From contig NZ_JACHLI010000026.1 in the NCBI RefSeq assembly GCF_014204515.1, positions 47,524 through 111,523 on the forward strand: DNA of 64,000 nt. The letters run 5' to 3'. The notes beneath the pieces were generated by a model. That model was not told the DNA's origin. It was given only the letters and a program-made list of their open reading frames with translations, and searched no databases. Made by a program: the position numbers and the translations under genes. The stretch comes from Pseudomonas nitroreducens. GTDB taxonomy: Bacteria; Pseudomonadota; Gammaproteobacteria; Pseudomonadales; Pseudomonadaceae. Shown piece after piece: positions 42,147-50,462 of this stretch. Each line of letters starts with the position of its first letter. Positions within the stretch are counted from its first letter, which is position 1.

Positions 42147-42428
42147 TCAGCGGTATTCGCAGAGATAGGCGGTGTCCTGGGCGACTTTCAGCTGGAACTT
42201 GCTGTTGGCCGGCACGGTGAAGTGGCTGCCGCCTTCGAAGGTTTCCCAGCTGTCGCTGCCCGGCAGCTTGACGGTCAGCGCGCCGGCGACGACGTGCATC
42301 ACTTCCAGCTGGCTGGTGCCGAATTCGTATTCGCCGGGGGCCATCACGCCGATGGTGGCGGGGCCTGCGGTCATCTCGAAGGCAATGGATTTGACGGTGC
42401 CGTCGAAGTACTCGTTGACCTTGAACAT
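42147..42428 (-). CDS. ppnP: pyrimidine/purine nucleoside phosphorylase (DUF1255)
   Basis: The 93-aa single-cupin protein (MFKVNEYFDGTVKSIAFE, then GEYEFGTSQLEVMHVVAGAL and GSHFTVPANSKFQLKV) is the PpnP family, shown in E. coli to phosphorolyse several purine and pyrimidine nucleosides. Length and motif order match well. It stands alone, with the exonuclease gene upstream in the same direction. Confidence 0.92.
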   Translation of the reverse strand: MFKVNEYFDGTVKSIAFEMTAGPATIGVMAPGEYEFGTSQLEVMHVVAGALTVKLPGSDSWETFEGGSHFTVPANSKFQLKVAQDTAYLCEYR

Positions 42429-42538
42429 GGGCTTCTCCTGCCAGAGGGGTGAAAAATGGCTGGCCAGTATGCCCAAGGCCGCAGGCCCCGTCACTAGAGC
42501 GCGGCGAGCGACCGTGCGGTCAGCGAAAATTGCCGGAA

Positions 42539-43090
42539 CTAACCGGCGACCGGCAGGGCCAGAGGCAACAGGCGGGCGGTGTTGCGGGCGTCTTCCAGGG
42601 CGCGGTGCGGCTGGCCCTGGAAATTCAGGCCGGCCAGGTGCAGGGCGGTGTTCAGGCCGACCGGACGCTTGAGCTGGCGGGCCTCGGCGAAGCGCTGCTT
42701 GAGGTTGATGTGCGGCACGCGGGCGAGGTGGCTGTCGAGTTTCTGCCGGCGCCACTCCAGTTCGAGCTGGCGACGATCGTAGTCGCCCCAGCTGGTCCAG
42801 CCCACCAGCCGCGGGCTGTGCTGCGCCAGCCAGCGCTCGAACTGCGGCCAGACCTCGTGCAGGGGCGCGGCGGCATCGACGTTGGCCTGGGTGATGTGGG
42901 TGAGTTCGCGGCAGAAACTGGTCAGCAGCGGACGCCGCTGCGGACGGACGAAACGCTGGAAATGGTCCAGCTCGCGACCGTCGGCCTCGGCCACCAGGCT
43001 GGCGCCGATCTCGATGATTTCCATTTCTTCGACCGGCCAGCCGCCTTCCTCGGTGGTGGCTTCCAGGTCGATCACCAGCCAGTGGGGCAT
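42539..43090 (-). CDS. 3'-5' exonuclease, DnaQ/DEDDh fold (KapD-like)
   Basis: The 183-aa RNase-T-fold protein carries the DEDDh residues: Asp8 and Glu10 in VIDLEAT, Asp of GDYDRRQLELEW, and His/Asp in HRALEDARNTARL. Free-standing members trim RNA or single-stranded DNA ends; the closest type is KapD/ERI-1-like. It starts at ATG 43090 and is divergent from the dehydrogenase gene at 43193. Confidence 0.9.
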   Translation of the reverse strand: MPHWLVIDLEATTEEGGWPVEEMEIIEIGASLVAEADGRELDHFQRFVRPQRRPLLTSFCRELTHITQANVDAAAPLHEVWPQFERWLAQHSPRLVGWTSWGDYDRRQLELEWRRQKLDSHLARVPHINLKQRFAEARQLKRPVGLNTALHLAGLNFQGQPHRALEDARNTARLLPLALPVAG

Positions 43091-43192
43091 AGTCGGTGCT
43101 CGTGGTTGGGTTCGGATCGAGTATGGAAGGCGTTTGCAGGACCGGCAAACCGCTGTGCTAGGCTGATTCGCTCCAAGAACAAGGGGAACACG

Positions 43193-44071
43193 ATGGCGAA
43201 AGTGGCATTCATCGGCCTGGGCGTGATGGGCTATCCCATGGCCGGGCATCTGGCCCGGGAAGGCCATGAGGTTTGCGTCTACAACCGCACCGCCAGCCGT
43301 GCGGCGCAGTGGAGCAGACAGTTCGGCGGACAGACCGCCGCGACCCCGCGCGAAGCGGCGCAGTGGGCGGAATTCGTGATGTGCTGCGTCGGCAACGACG
43401 ACGACCTGCGCAGCGTGGTGCTGGGCGAGGACGGCGCCCTGGCCGGCATGCAGCCGGGTGCCGTGCTGGTGGACCACACCACGGCCTCGGCCGAAGTGGC
43501 CCGCGAGCTGGCGGTGGCGGCGGCCGAGCGCGAGCTGGGCTTCCTCGATGCACCGGTATCCGGCGGCCAGGCCGGCGCCGAGAATGGCGCGCTGACGGTG
43601 ATGGTCGGCGGCGACGCGGATATCTATGCCCGTGCCGAGCCGGTGATCGCCACCTACGCGCGCATGGTGCGGCGCATGGGGCCGGTGGGCAGCGGCCAGT
43701 TGACCAAGATGGTCAACCAGATCTGCGTCGGCGGTCTGCTGCAGGGGCTGTCCGAGGCGCTGCACTTCGCCCAGAGCGCCGGCCTCGACGGCCTGGCGGC
43801 GATGGAAGTGATCAGCAAGGGCGCGGCGCAGTCCTGGCAGCTGGAGAACCGCCACCAGAGCATGCTGGAAGGGCGCTTCGACTTCGGCTTCGCCGTGGAC
43901 TGGATGCGCAAGGACCTGGGGATCGTCCTCGACGAGGCTCGCCGCAACGGCGCGCAGCTGCCAGTCACGGCGCTGGTGGACCAGTTCTACGCCGAGGTGC
44001 AGGCCGCCGGTGGCGGGCGCTGGGACACCTCCAGCCTGATCACCCGCCTGCAGGACCCGCCCGAGTCCTGA
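43193..44071 (+). CDS. beta-hydroxyacid dehydrogenase (3-hydroxyisobutyrate / tartronate semialdehyde reductase family)
   Basis: The 292-aa NAD(P)-dependent enzyme has the Rossmann motif FIGLGVMG (residues 6-13), the substrate loop DAPVSGGQAGAENG (119-132) and the catalytic Lys172 in TKMVNQ. It oxidises a beta-hydroxy acid or reduces the semialdehyde. No valine-degradation genes are adjacent, so 3-hydroxyisobutyrate is not assured. Its AAGGGGA Shine-Dalgarno is clear. Confidence 0.9.
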   Translation: MAKVAFIGLGVMGYPMAGHLAREGHEVCVYNRTASRAAQWSRQFGGQTAATPREAAQWAEFVMCCVGNDDDLRSVVLGEDGALAGMQPGAVLVDHTTASAEVARELAVAAAERELGFLDAPVSGGQAGAENGALTVMVGGDADIYARAEPVIATYARMVRRMGPVGSGQLTKMVNQICVGGLLQGLSEALHFAQSAGLDGLAAMEVISKGAAQSWQLENRHQSMLEGRFDFGFAVDWMRKDLGIVLDEARRNGAQLPVTALVDQFYAEVQAAGGGRWDTSSLITRLQDPPES

Positions 44072-44134
44072 TTGCCTCTCCCCGCAGGTGGCGCCATCGG
44101 TCGCAGAGATCGTCGTGCGCTGCTCCTGTCCGCC

Positions 44135-44476
44135 TCAGGCGCGGAAGATAAAGTACACCGCGCCCAGCAGGCACAGTCCGGCCCACAGGTAGTCGAGCTT
44201 GAGTGGCTGCTGCATGAAGTACACGCTGAACGGCACGAACACCGCCAGCGTGATGACCTCCTGCATGATCTTCAGTTGCCCCACCGACATCACCGTGTAG
44301 CCGATGCGGTTGGCCGGCACCTGCAGCAGGTACTCGAACAGTGCGATGCCCCAGCTGACCAGCGCCGCGATGATCCAAGGCTTGCTGTTCAGCGTCTTCA
44401 GGTGGCCGTACCAGGCGAAGGTCATGAACAGGTTGGACAGGCACAGAAGAAAAGCGGTTTGCAGCCAGACCGGCAT
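44135..44476 (-). CDS. DMT/DUF486 family small membrane protein
   Basis: The 113-aa protein has four transmembrane segments (PVWLQTAFLLCLSNLFMTFA, ending YLWAGLCLLGAVYFIF), the DUF486 signature including YHL-free FAWYGHLK and SVGQLKIMQE. It is a single-repeat relative of drug/metabolite transporters. Function is unknown. It is convergent with the dehydrogenase gene. Confidence 0.88.
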   Translation of the reverse strand: MPVWLQTAFLLCLSNLFMTFAWYGHLKTLNSKPWIIAALVSWGIALFEYLLQVPANRIGYTVMSVGQLKIMQEVITLAVFVPFSVYFMQQPLKLDYLWAGLCLLGAVYFIFRA

Positions 44477-44546
44477 GGCAGAGGCTCCAGTGGGGGACTG
44501 TGCCTGAGCCTAGTGGAGCGCCGCACGACAGCCAAGGGGCGGGGAA

Positions 44547-46796
44547 TTGATCAGGTTCGTTTTGCGCGGCGTTGCTGCGTTGCTGGTGCTGGGGATGCTC
44601 GCAGTCGGTGGCTGGAAAGGCTGGCAATGGTGGCAGCAGCGGCCGGTCTGGGCCGAGCTGTCGGTGGCGCCGACGATGGCTGCGCCCGGGCACTGGCAGC
44701 TGGGTGCCTACCGCCTGGACTGGGACGGCGAGTCCTTCGCCCTGCGCGCGGGCGAGCATCCCGCGCAGACGCTGTGGCAGAGTCGCGGCGGCTTCCTGGC
44801 CGCCGGCATCGGCCGCGTCGACGCCGAGGAGCACCGTGGCGCGATGTTCATCCGTGAGCACCGTGAGCTGCTGTGCCGCCAGCAACAGTTGCAGGGCGTG
44901 CGTGCCGAAGCGGAGCGTCTGCTGATTTCCGGAGCCCTGGGTTGCGCCGATGGCCGGCAGGTGCCCTACACCGTGGCGCTGCGTGCCGACGGCGAGCGTG
45001 GCGTGGTGATGGACGTCAGCCTGGGCGATCCGGCGCTGAACCGCCTTTACCTGGCCTGGGCGCGGGAAGCCGACGAGCAGTTCCACGGTTTCGGCGAGCA
45101 GTTCACCCGCTTCGACCTGAGCGGACGACGCCTGCCCATCCTGGTGCAGGAACAGGGCGTCGGCCGCGGCCTGCAGCCGATCACCCTGGCTGCCGACCTG
45201 AGCGCACGCGCCGGTGGTGACTGGTGGACGACCTACGCGCCGGTACCTTTCTATCTCACCTCGGACCTGCACGGCTTCTTCAGCGAAGCGTCGGACTACC
45301 AGGTCTTCGACCTGCGCGACGACCAGCGCGTGGCGCTGGAGGTGCATGCCAGCAAGCTCCAGGCCCACTTCTATAAAGGCAGCAGCCCCAAGCAGCTGAT
45401 CGAGGCACACAGCTCGGTGGTCGGGCGCATGCCGCCGCTGCCGGCCTGGACCCAGCAGGGCGCGATCCTCGGCCTGCAGGGTGGCACCGAGCGAGTGCGC
45501 GGGATCGTCCACCAACTGGAGCAGGCGAAGGTGCCGCTGGCCGGCGTCTGGGTGCAGGACTGGGTCGGCCAGCGCACCACCAGTTTCGGCAAGCAGCTGT
45601 GGTGGAACTGGGTGCTGGACAGCGAGCGCTATCCGGGCTGGTCCGCCTTCAATGCCGAGCTGCGCGCCAAGGGCATCCGCAGCCTGGCCTATGTGAATCC
45701 GTTCCTGGTGGACACGGCGGAGAAGGGCGGGGCGACCCGTAATCTCTACCGCGAAGCGCTGGAGCACGGCTACCTGACCCGCGACGGGCAGGGGCAACCG
45801 CTGCTGTTGCAGAACACCAGCTTCAGCGCCGCTCTGGTCGACCTGACCAATCCCCAGGCTGCCGACTGGCTGCGCGGGGTGATGCGCGAGGAAATGCTCG
45901 GTGCCGGCTTCTCCGGCTGGATGGCCGACTTCGGCGAGGCGTTGCCTTACGAGGCCCGCCTGGCGTCGGGTGAGCCTGCTTCGGCGGTGCACAATCGCTA
46001 TCCGGAGCTGTGGGCGCAGCTCAACCGGCAACTGGTGGACGAGGAGGGCGCCGGCGACCTGCTGTTCTTCATGCGCTCCGCCTACAGCCGCAGCCCCGGC
46101 CTGACTACCAGCCTGTGGCTGGGCGACCAGCTGGTGACCTGGGACGCCGATGATGGCCTGCACAGTGCGCTGCTGGGGCTGCTCTCCGGTGGCGTGTCCG
46201 GTTTCAGCCTCAATCACAGCGATACCGGCGGCTACACCACCATCAGCAGTCCGATCAGGAACTACCACCGCAGCGAGGAACTGCTGCTGCGCTGGATGGA
46301 GTTCTCCGCCTTCACCAGCCTGCTGCGCACCCACGAGGGCAACCGCCCGGACGACAACGTGCAGGCCTACAGCACGCCGGCCAGCGTGGCGCAGTTGCAG
46401 CGCTTCGCCACGGTCTTTCGCGAGCTTGCGCCCTACCGCCAGCGCCTGATGGCAGAAGCCGCGCAGCACGGCTGGCCGCTGGTGCGTCCACTGTGGCTGG
46501 AGTTCCCCGCTGATCCGGCGAGCTTGGCGGAAACGCCGACGAGCTATATGCTCGGCGACCAATTTCTGGTGGCCCCGGCGCTGGAGCCTGGCGTGCAGCG
46601 TCTGAACGTGGCGCTGCCCGCGGGCCGCTGGGTGCATCTGTGGAGCGGCGCGGCCTTCGAGGTCGCGGCCGGCGGGACGGTGGATGTCCCTGCGCCCATT
46701 GGCGAGCCTGCGGTGTTCTACCGAGCCGGTTCGGCCGAGGGCGAAAAGCTGGTGGTAGCCCTGCGCGAGCAGGGGCTGCTGCGCTCCAGTCCGTGA
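44547..46796 (+). CDS. GH31 glycoside hydrolase, sulfoquinovosidase (YihQ)-like, membrane-anchored
   Basis: This 749-aa retaining alpha-glycosidase has an N-terminal signal anchor (about residues 5-22), so it acts in the periplasm, unlike cytoplasmic YihQ. Catalytic residues can be placed: nucleophile Asp461 (GWMADFGEALP) and acid/base Asp527 (WLGDQLVTWD), with SDTGGYTT and MRTHEGNRP-like (LRTHEGNRPDDN) motifs strongly resembling YihQ. Aligning to YihQ from memory, Gln288, Trp304 and Tyr508 are present as Gln337, Trp353 and Tyr563, but the sulfonate-contact Arg301 is Gln350. It is therefore probably an alpha-glucosidase or unusual SQase-like enzyme. No sulfoquinovose pathway genes lie nearby. 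Confidence 0.85.
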   Translation: MIRFVLRGVAALLVLGMLAVGGWKGWQWWQQRPVWAELSVAPTMAAPGHWQLGAYRLDWDGESFALRAGEHPAQTLWQSRGGFLAAGIGRVDAEEHRGAMFIREHRELLCRQQQLQGVRAEAERLLISGALGCADGRQVPYTVALRADGERGVVMDVSLGDPALNRLYLAWAREADEQFHGFGEQFTRFDLSGRRLPILVQEQGVGRGLQPITLAADLSARAGGDWWTTYAPVPFYLTSDLHGFFSEASDYQVFDLRDDQRVALEVHASKLQAHFYKGSSPKQLIEAHSSVVGRMPPLPAWTQQGAILGLQGGTERVRGIVHQLEQAKVPLAGVWVQDWVGQRTTSFGKQLWWNWVLDSERYPGWSAFNAELRAKGIRSLAYVNPFLVDTAEKGGATRNLYREALEHGYLTRDGQGQPLLLQNTSFSAALVDLTNPQAADWLRGVMREEMLGAGFSGWMADFGEALPYEARLASGEPASAVHNRYPELWAQLNRQLVDEEGAGDLLFFMRSAYSRSPGLTTSLWLGDQLVTWDADDGLHSALLGLLSGGVSGFSLNHSDTGGYTTISSPIRNYHRSEELLLRWMEFSAFTSLLRTHEGNRPDDNVQAYSTPASVAQLQRFATVFRELAPYRQRLMAEAAQHGWPLVRPLWLEFPADPASLAETPTSYMLGDQFLVAPALEPGVQRLNVALPAGRWVHLWSGAAFEVAAGGTVDVPAPIGEPAVFYRAGSAEGEKLVVALREQGLLRSSP

Positions 46797-46818
46797 TTGA
46801 CCTGTCGAGAGTTCCTCC

Positions 46819-47073
46819 ATGCAATGCCGTATCGGCTGTGGCGCCTGCTGCATAGCGCCGTCGATTTCCTCGCCCATCCCCGGCATGCCCGACGGCAAGC
46901 CGGCGGGCGTGCGCTGCGTGCAGCTGGACGAACGCAATCTGTGCAAACTATTCGGCGATTCGCGGCGTCCAAAGGTCTGTGCGGCCTTCGATGCGGACGC
47001 TGACGCCTGCGGCAGCAGCAACGAGCAGGCGCTGCAGATACTCACCGAGTGGGAACGCATCACCGCCGCCTGA
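46819..47073 (+). CDS. YkgJ family cysteine cluster protein
   Basis: The 84-aa protein has the N-terminal cysteine cluster C-x3-C-x2-CC (Cys3, 7, 10, 11) followed by further cysteines at VRCVQLDERNLCKLF and VCAAF. It is expected to bind zinc or an Fe-S cluster; some relatives (YkgJ/FliB-like) are thought to be oxygenases. Function is not established. It follows the GH31 gene by 22 nt, co-directional. Confidence 0.88.
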   Translation: MQCRIGCGACCIAPSISSPIPGMPDGKPAGVRCVQLDERNLCKLFGDSRRPKVCAAFDADADACGSSNEQALQILTEWERITAA

Positions 47074-47088
47074 TGTAACTGGCCCGGC

Positions 47089-47132
47089 GTGACTTGCCCG
47101 CTGTGACTTGCCTGCTGTGACTTGGAAGTCAC
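47089..47132. repeat. three 14-nt repeats GTGACTTGCCYGCT ending in a hairpin
   Basis: GTGACTTG occurs at 47089, 47103 and 47117 with exact 14-nt period. The last is followed by an inverted copy, GTGACTT-GG-AAGTCAC. It lies in the leader of the START-domain gene. Confidence 0.65.
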
Positions 47133-47240
47133 GTTTTCGCGGTCCATACTGGCGCCCCAAGCCGCTCAAGACCGCGGATTGCGACGGGGCAACGGCAATG
47201 GCCTGCCCCCACAAGATCAAGAATAAAGAGAGGTATGACG

Positions 47241-47846
47241 ATGCGTGGTGTATTGCGTATGACCCTGCTGGCCACTGCCGTGATGGGCTTTGCCGGTACT
47301 GCCCTGGCGGATGACTGGAAGCTGGAGAAGGAAGAGGACGGCGTGAAGGTCTTCCTCAGCCCCGTGGCAGGCTCCAAGTACAAGGCCTACCGTGGCGTCG
47401 TCGACATCAAGGCCGACGTGGCCAAGATCAACGCCCTGCAGGAAGACGTGGCCGGCTCCTGCAAGTGGATCCACGCCTGCGCCGAGATGCGCCTGCTCAA
47501 GCATGAAGGCGACGATTCCTGGACCTACTCGAAGATCGACATGCCCTGGCCGGTGACCGGCCGCGACGTGGTGATCCACGTGACCACCGAGAAGACCGCC
47601 GACGGCGGCCTGATCCGTCACCTGAAGGCCGAACCGAGCTACATCCCGGAAGAGAAGGGCGAAATCCGCGTGCCCAAGCTGATCGGCGAGTGGAAGCTGG
47701 TACCCAAAGGCGCCGGCGTCACCGAAGTGACCTACCAGGTGCAGACCGAGCCGGGCGGCAGCATCCCGTCCTGGCTGGCCAACAGCTTCGTGGTCGATGC
47801 GCCGATGAACACCCTGAAGGGCCTGCGCGCTGCGGCCGAGAAGTAA
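47241..47846 (+). CDS. START domain-containing exported protein
   Basis: The 201-aa protein has a signal peptide (MRGVLRMTLLATAVMGFAG, cleavage after ALA before DDWKL) and a START (StAR-related) domain (KLEKEEDGVKVFLSPVAG, then DMPWPVTGRDVVIHVTTEK and GEWKLVPKGAGVTEV). START domains bind lipids in a hydrophobic tunnel; in Pseudomonas these periplasmic proteins are of unknown ligand. ATG 47241 has proper spacing to AGAGAGG; an ATG at 47235 is too close to it. A terminator follows. Confidence 0.87.
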   Translation: MRGVLRMTLLATAVMGFAGTALADDWKLEKEEDGVKVFLSPVAGSKYKAYRGVVDIKADVAKINALQEDVAGSCKWIHACAEMRLLKHEGDDSWTYSKIDMPWPVTGRDVVIHVTTEKTADGGLIRHLKAEPSYIPEEKGEIRVPKLIGEWKLVPKGAGVTEVTYQVQTEPGGSIPSWLANSFVVDAPMNTLKGLRAAAEK

Positions 47847-47870
47847 TCGGCAGCCTGGTTCCCTTCCATG

Positions 47871-47900
47871 AAAAAGCCGCCCTCGGGCGGCTTTTTCTTT
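47871..47900 (+). terminator. terminator of the START-domain gene
   Basis: AAAAAGCCGCC-CTC-GGGCGGCTTTTTC. Confidence 0.88.
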
Positions 47901-47925
47901 CCTGCGCGGCATGGTTGGGCTGTTC

Positions 47926-47996
47926 GTAGGAGCGGACTCTGTCCGCGATTGATTTCAGCGTGCTGCTGGCCTATCGCGGACGGAGTCCGCTCCTAC
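47926..47996. repeat. REPIN, GTAGGAGCGGACTCTGTCCGCG family
   Basis: Inverted arms GTAGGAGCGGACTCTGTCCG and CGGACGGAGTCCGCTCCTAC between two convergent terminators. This is a safe-haven position typical of REPINs. Confidence 0.85.
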
Positions 47997-48028
47997 GACA
48001 AGGGTGAGCGCCGCAGAGTACGGGCAAT

Positions 48029-48059
48029 AAAAAAGGCCGCCCGAAGGCGGCCTCTTTTC
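48029..48059 (-). terminator. terminator of gltA
   Basis: On the minus strand: AGGCCGCC-TTCG-GGCGGCCT followed by a T-run. A UUCG tetraloop hairpin with an 8-bp stem. Confidence 0.9.
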
Positions 48060-48073
48060 GTACGCCGTAGCGC

Positions 48074-49357
48074 TTAGCGGGCCTTGAGGTCCACGAAGTC
48101 GCGCTGGGTGGCGCCGGTGTACAGCTGGCGCGGACGGCCGATCTTGTACGGGCCGGAGAGCATTTCCTGCCAGTGCGAGATCCAGCCCACGGTACGTGCC
48201 AGGGCGAAGATCACGGTGAACATGCTGGTCGGAATGCCGATGGCCTTGAGGATGATGCCGGAGTAGAAGTCCACGTTCGGGTAGAGGTTGCGCTCCACGA
48301 AGTAGGGATCGTGGCGGGCGATTTCTTCCAGTTTCATGGCCAGTTCCAGTTGCGGGTCGTTGATGCCCAGCTCCTGGAGAACCTCGTCGCAGGTCTGTTT
48401 CATGACCTTGGCGCGCGGGTCGAAGTTCTTGTACACGCGGTGGCCGAAGCCCATCAGCTTGAACGGATCGTTCTTGTCCTTGGCCTTGGCCACGAATGCG
48501 TCGATGTTCGAAACGTCACCGATCTCGTCCAGCATGCGCAGAACGGCTTCGTTCGCACCGCCGTGGGCCGGTCCCCACAGGGCGGCGATGCCCGAGGCGA
48601 TACAGGCGAACGGGTTGGCACCCGAGGAGCCCGCCAGACGCACGGTGGAGGTGGAGGCGTTCTGCTCGTGGTCGGCGTGCAGGATGAAGATGCGGTCCAT
48701 GGCCTTGGCCAGCACGGGGCTGATCGGCTTGGTCTCGCAAGGGGTGTTGAACATCATATGCAGGAAGTTCTCTGCATAGTTCAGGTCGTTGCGCGGGTAC
48801 ATCATCGGCTCGCCCTTGGAGTACTTGTACACCATGGCAGCGATGGTCGGCATCTTGGCGATCAGACGATGCGCCGAGACTTCCCGGTGCTTCGGATTAT
48901 TGATGTCCAGGGAGTCGTGATAGAAGGCGGAGAGGGCACCGATCACGCCGCACATCACGGCCATCGGGTGCGCATCACGGCGGAAACCGTTGAAGAAGGT
49001 CTTCAGCTGCTCGTGAACCATGGTGTGGTTCTTGATGGTGCCGACGAACTTTTCCTTCTGCTCGGCAGTGGGCAGTTCGCCGTTGAGCAGCAGGTAGCAG
49101 GTTTCCAGGTAGTCGGACTTCTCGGCGAGTTGCTCGATCGGGTAGCCGCGGTGCAGCAGGACACCCTTGTCACCATCGATGTAGGTGATCTTCGACTCGC
49201 AGGAGGCAGTGGACATGAAGCCGGGGTCGAAAGTGAAGTGACCCGTGGAGGTCAGGCCCCGCACGTCGACGACATCGGGACCCAGCGTGCCGGAGAGGAC
49301 AGGCAGTTCGACGGGGGCAGCGCCCTCGATGATCAACTGCGCTTTTTTGTCAGCCAT
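48074..49357 (-). CDS. gltA: citrate synthase
   Basis: The 427-aa type II (hexameric, NADH-sensitive) citrate synthase condenses acetyl-CoA with oxaloacetate, the first TCA step. The catalytic residues are visible in GPAHGGANEAV, GFGHRVYKNFDPRA and YPNVDFYSG. The start ATG 49357 follows AGGAGG. It is divergent from sdhC; its promoter (49417-49444) is back to back with the sdh promoter. Length and order match P. aeruginosa GltA. Confidence 0.98.
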   Translation of the reverse strand: MADKKAQLIIEGAAPVELPVLSGTLGPDVVDVRGLTSTGHFTFDPGFMSTASCESKITYIDGDKGVLLHRGYPIEQLAEKSDYLETCYLLLNGELPTAEQKEKFVGTIKNHTMVHEQLKTFFNGFRRDAHPMAVMCGVIGALSAFYHDSLDINNPKHREVSAHRLIAKMPTIAAMVYKYSKGEPMMYPRNDLNYAENFLHMMFNTPCETKPISPVLAKAMDRIFILHADHEQNASTSTVRLAGSSGANPFACIASGIAALWGPAHGGANEAVLRMLDEIGDVSNIDAFVAKAKDKNDPFKLMGFGHRVYKNFDPRAKVMKQTCDEVLQELGINDPQLELAMKLEEIARHDPYFVERNLYPNVDFYSGIILKAIGIPTSMFTVIFALARTVGWISHWQEMLSGPYKIGRPRQLYTGATQRDFVDLKAR

Positions 49358-49416
49358 GATGGCCTCCTATTTATGCTTGAAATCATCTGTACGACCCCCC
49401 ACGCAGGGCCCGCACC

Positions 49417-49444
49417 ACTATAGAGAGATAAATCCGAATGTCAA
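49417..49444 (-). promoter_or_regulatory. sigma70-like promoter of gltA
   Basis: On the minus strand: a perfect -35 TTGACA (49444-49439), a 16-bp spacer and -10 TATAGT (49422-49417). The predicted start of transcription is roughly 50 nt from the gltA ATG. Confidence 0.65.
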
Positions 49445-49558
49445 TTTGCACAATCGGAGAAGTTTGGCTTCTCCAAGCCTCTGTTTTGCCGGAAAAATTT
49501 GCCTGTTTACGCCTTTTATGGGGGTGCGGCAATTAGTCCTTAGGTGGAGGTCTTTCCG

Positions 49559-49587
49559 TTGTCATTAGGGGCCTAACTGTCTATACT
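49559..49587 (+). promoter_or_regulatory. sigma70-like promoter of sdhCDAB
   Basis: -35 TTGTCA (49559-49564), a 17-bp spacer, -10 TATACT (49582-49587). The leader to the sdhC GTG is about 115 nt long and contains short inverted repeats (for example TGGTTGTCACTCCCGAAGGTGA), so post-transcriptional control is possible. Confidence 0.6.
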
Positions 49588-49710
49588 CGGCGACCAGCCG
49601 CCAAGGGCCGTCCGGCCTTGATGATTGGTGGTTGTCACTCCCGAAGGTGATGGGTACCTGACAAGTGCACCTCCCGACAACTAGCCCTGCTTCATATAAG
49701 GGCTCTCAGT

Positions 49711-50097
49711 GTGAAAAAAGCCGTGAATAGCAAACGACCCGTAAACCTAGACCTAAGGACCATCCAACTCCCTATCACTGCTTACACGTCGATTCTCCAC
49801 CGTATCTCTGGCGTCATTCTGTTCGTGGGCATCGCAGTGCTGCTGTTTGCACTGGATCGTTCCCTCGCTTCGGAAGAAAGCTTCGAGCAGGTGAAGGCGT
49901 GTCTGACCCATCCGTTGGTCAAGCTTGTGATTTGGGGCCTGCTGTCTGCGCTGCTGTACCACCTGGTAGCCGGTATTCGTCACCTCGTCATGGACGCAGG
50001 TATTGGCGAAACACTGGAAGGCGGTAAGCGTGGTTCGAAAATCGTCATCGCTGTCGCAGTGGTGCTGATCGTTCTGGCGGGGGTATGGGTATGGTAA
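49711..50097 (+). CDS. sdhC: succinate dehydrogenase cytochrome b556 subunit
   Basis: The 128-aa membrane anchor has three transmembrane segments. ILHRISG is the SdhC signature and YHLVAGIRHLVMD carries the haem-ligand histidine. With SdhD it holds haem b and the ubiquinone site of complex II. The start is GTG 49711 (MKKAVNSKRPVNL); a second in-frame GTG at 49723 (VNSKRP) is an alternative. Its stop overlaps sdhD by 7 nt. Confidence 0.95.
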   Translation: MKKAVNSKRPVNLDLRTIQLPITAYTSILHRISGVILFVGIAVLLFALDRSLASEESFEQVKACLTHPLVKLVIWGLLSALLYHLVAGIRHLVMDAGIGETLEGGKRGSKIVIAVAVVLIVLAGVWVW

Positions 50098-50459
50098 CTA
50101 ACGTCACTAACTTGTCGCGTTCGGGTCTCTATGACTGGATGGTCCAGCGCGTCTCCGCGGTCGTTCTCGCGGCTTATGTTCTCTTCCTGCTGGGCTTCCT
50201 GATCGCTCACCCGGGCATTACCTACGCCGAGTGGCATGGTCTGTTCTCCCACAGCCTGATGAAGATCTTCAGCCTGTTGACGCTGGTTTCCCTGAGCGTG
50301 CACGCGTGGGTTGGTATGTGGACCATCACTACCGACTACCTGACTCCGATGGCGCTGGGCAAGTCCGCGACCGTCGTGCGTTTCCTCGTCCAGGCGGTAT
50401 GCGGCATGGCCATGTTCGCATTCTTCGTCTGGGGTGTGCAGATTCTCTGGGGTAACTGA
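50091..50459 (+). CDS. sdhD: succinate dehydrogenase hydrophobic membrane anchor subunit
   Basis: The 122-aa protein has three transmembrane segments (SGLYDWMVQRVSAVVLAAYV at the N-terminus; SVHAWVGMWTITTDY with the haem/quinone-side histidine). ATG 50091 overlaps the sdhC end, indicating coupled translation. It partners with SdhC in complex II. Confidence 0.95.
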   Translation: MVTNVTNLSRSGLYDWMVQRVSAVVLAAYVLFLLGFLIAHPGITYAEWHGLFSHSLMKIFSLLTLVSLSVHAWVGMWTITTDYLTPMALGKSATVVRFLVQAVCGMAMFAFFVWGVQILWGN

Positions 50460-50462
50460 TCC

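Noticed and set aside
44040..47147. Long minus-strand frame opposite the GH31 gene
   Set aside because: GH31 on the plus strand has complete catalytic motifs; the antisense frame spans several unrelated genes.
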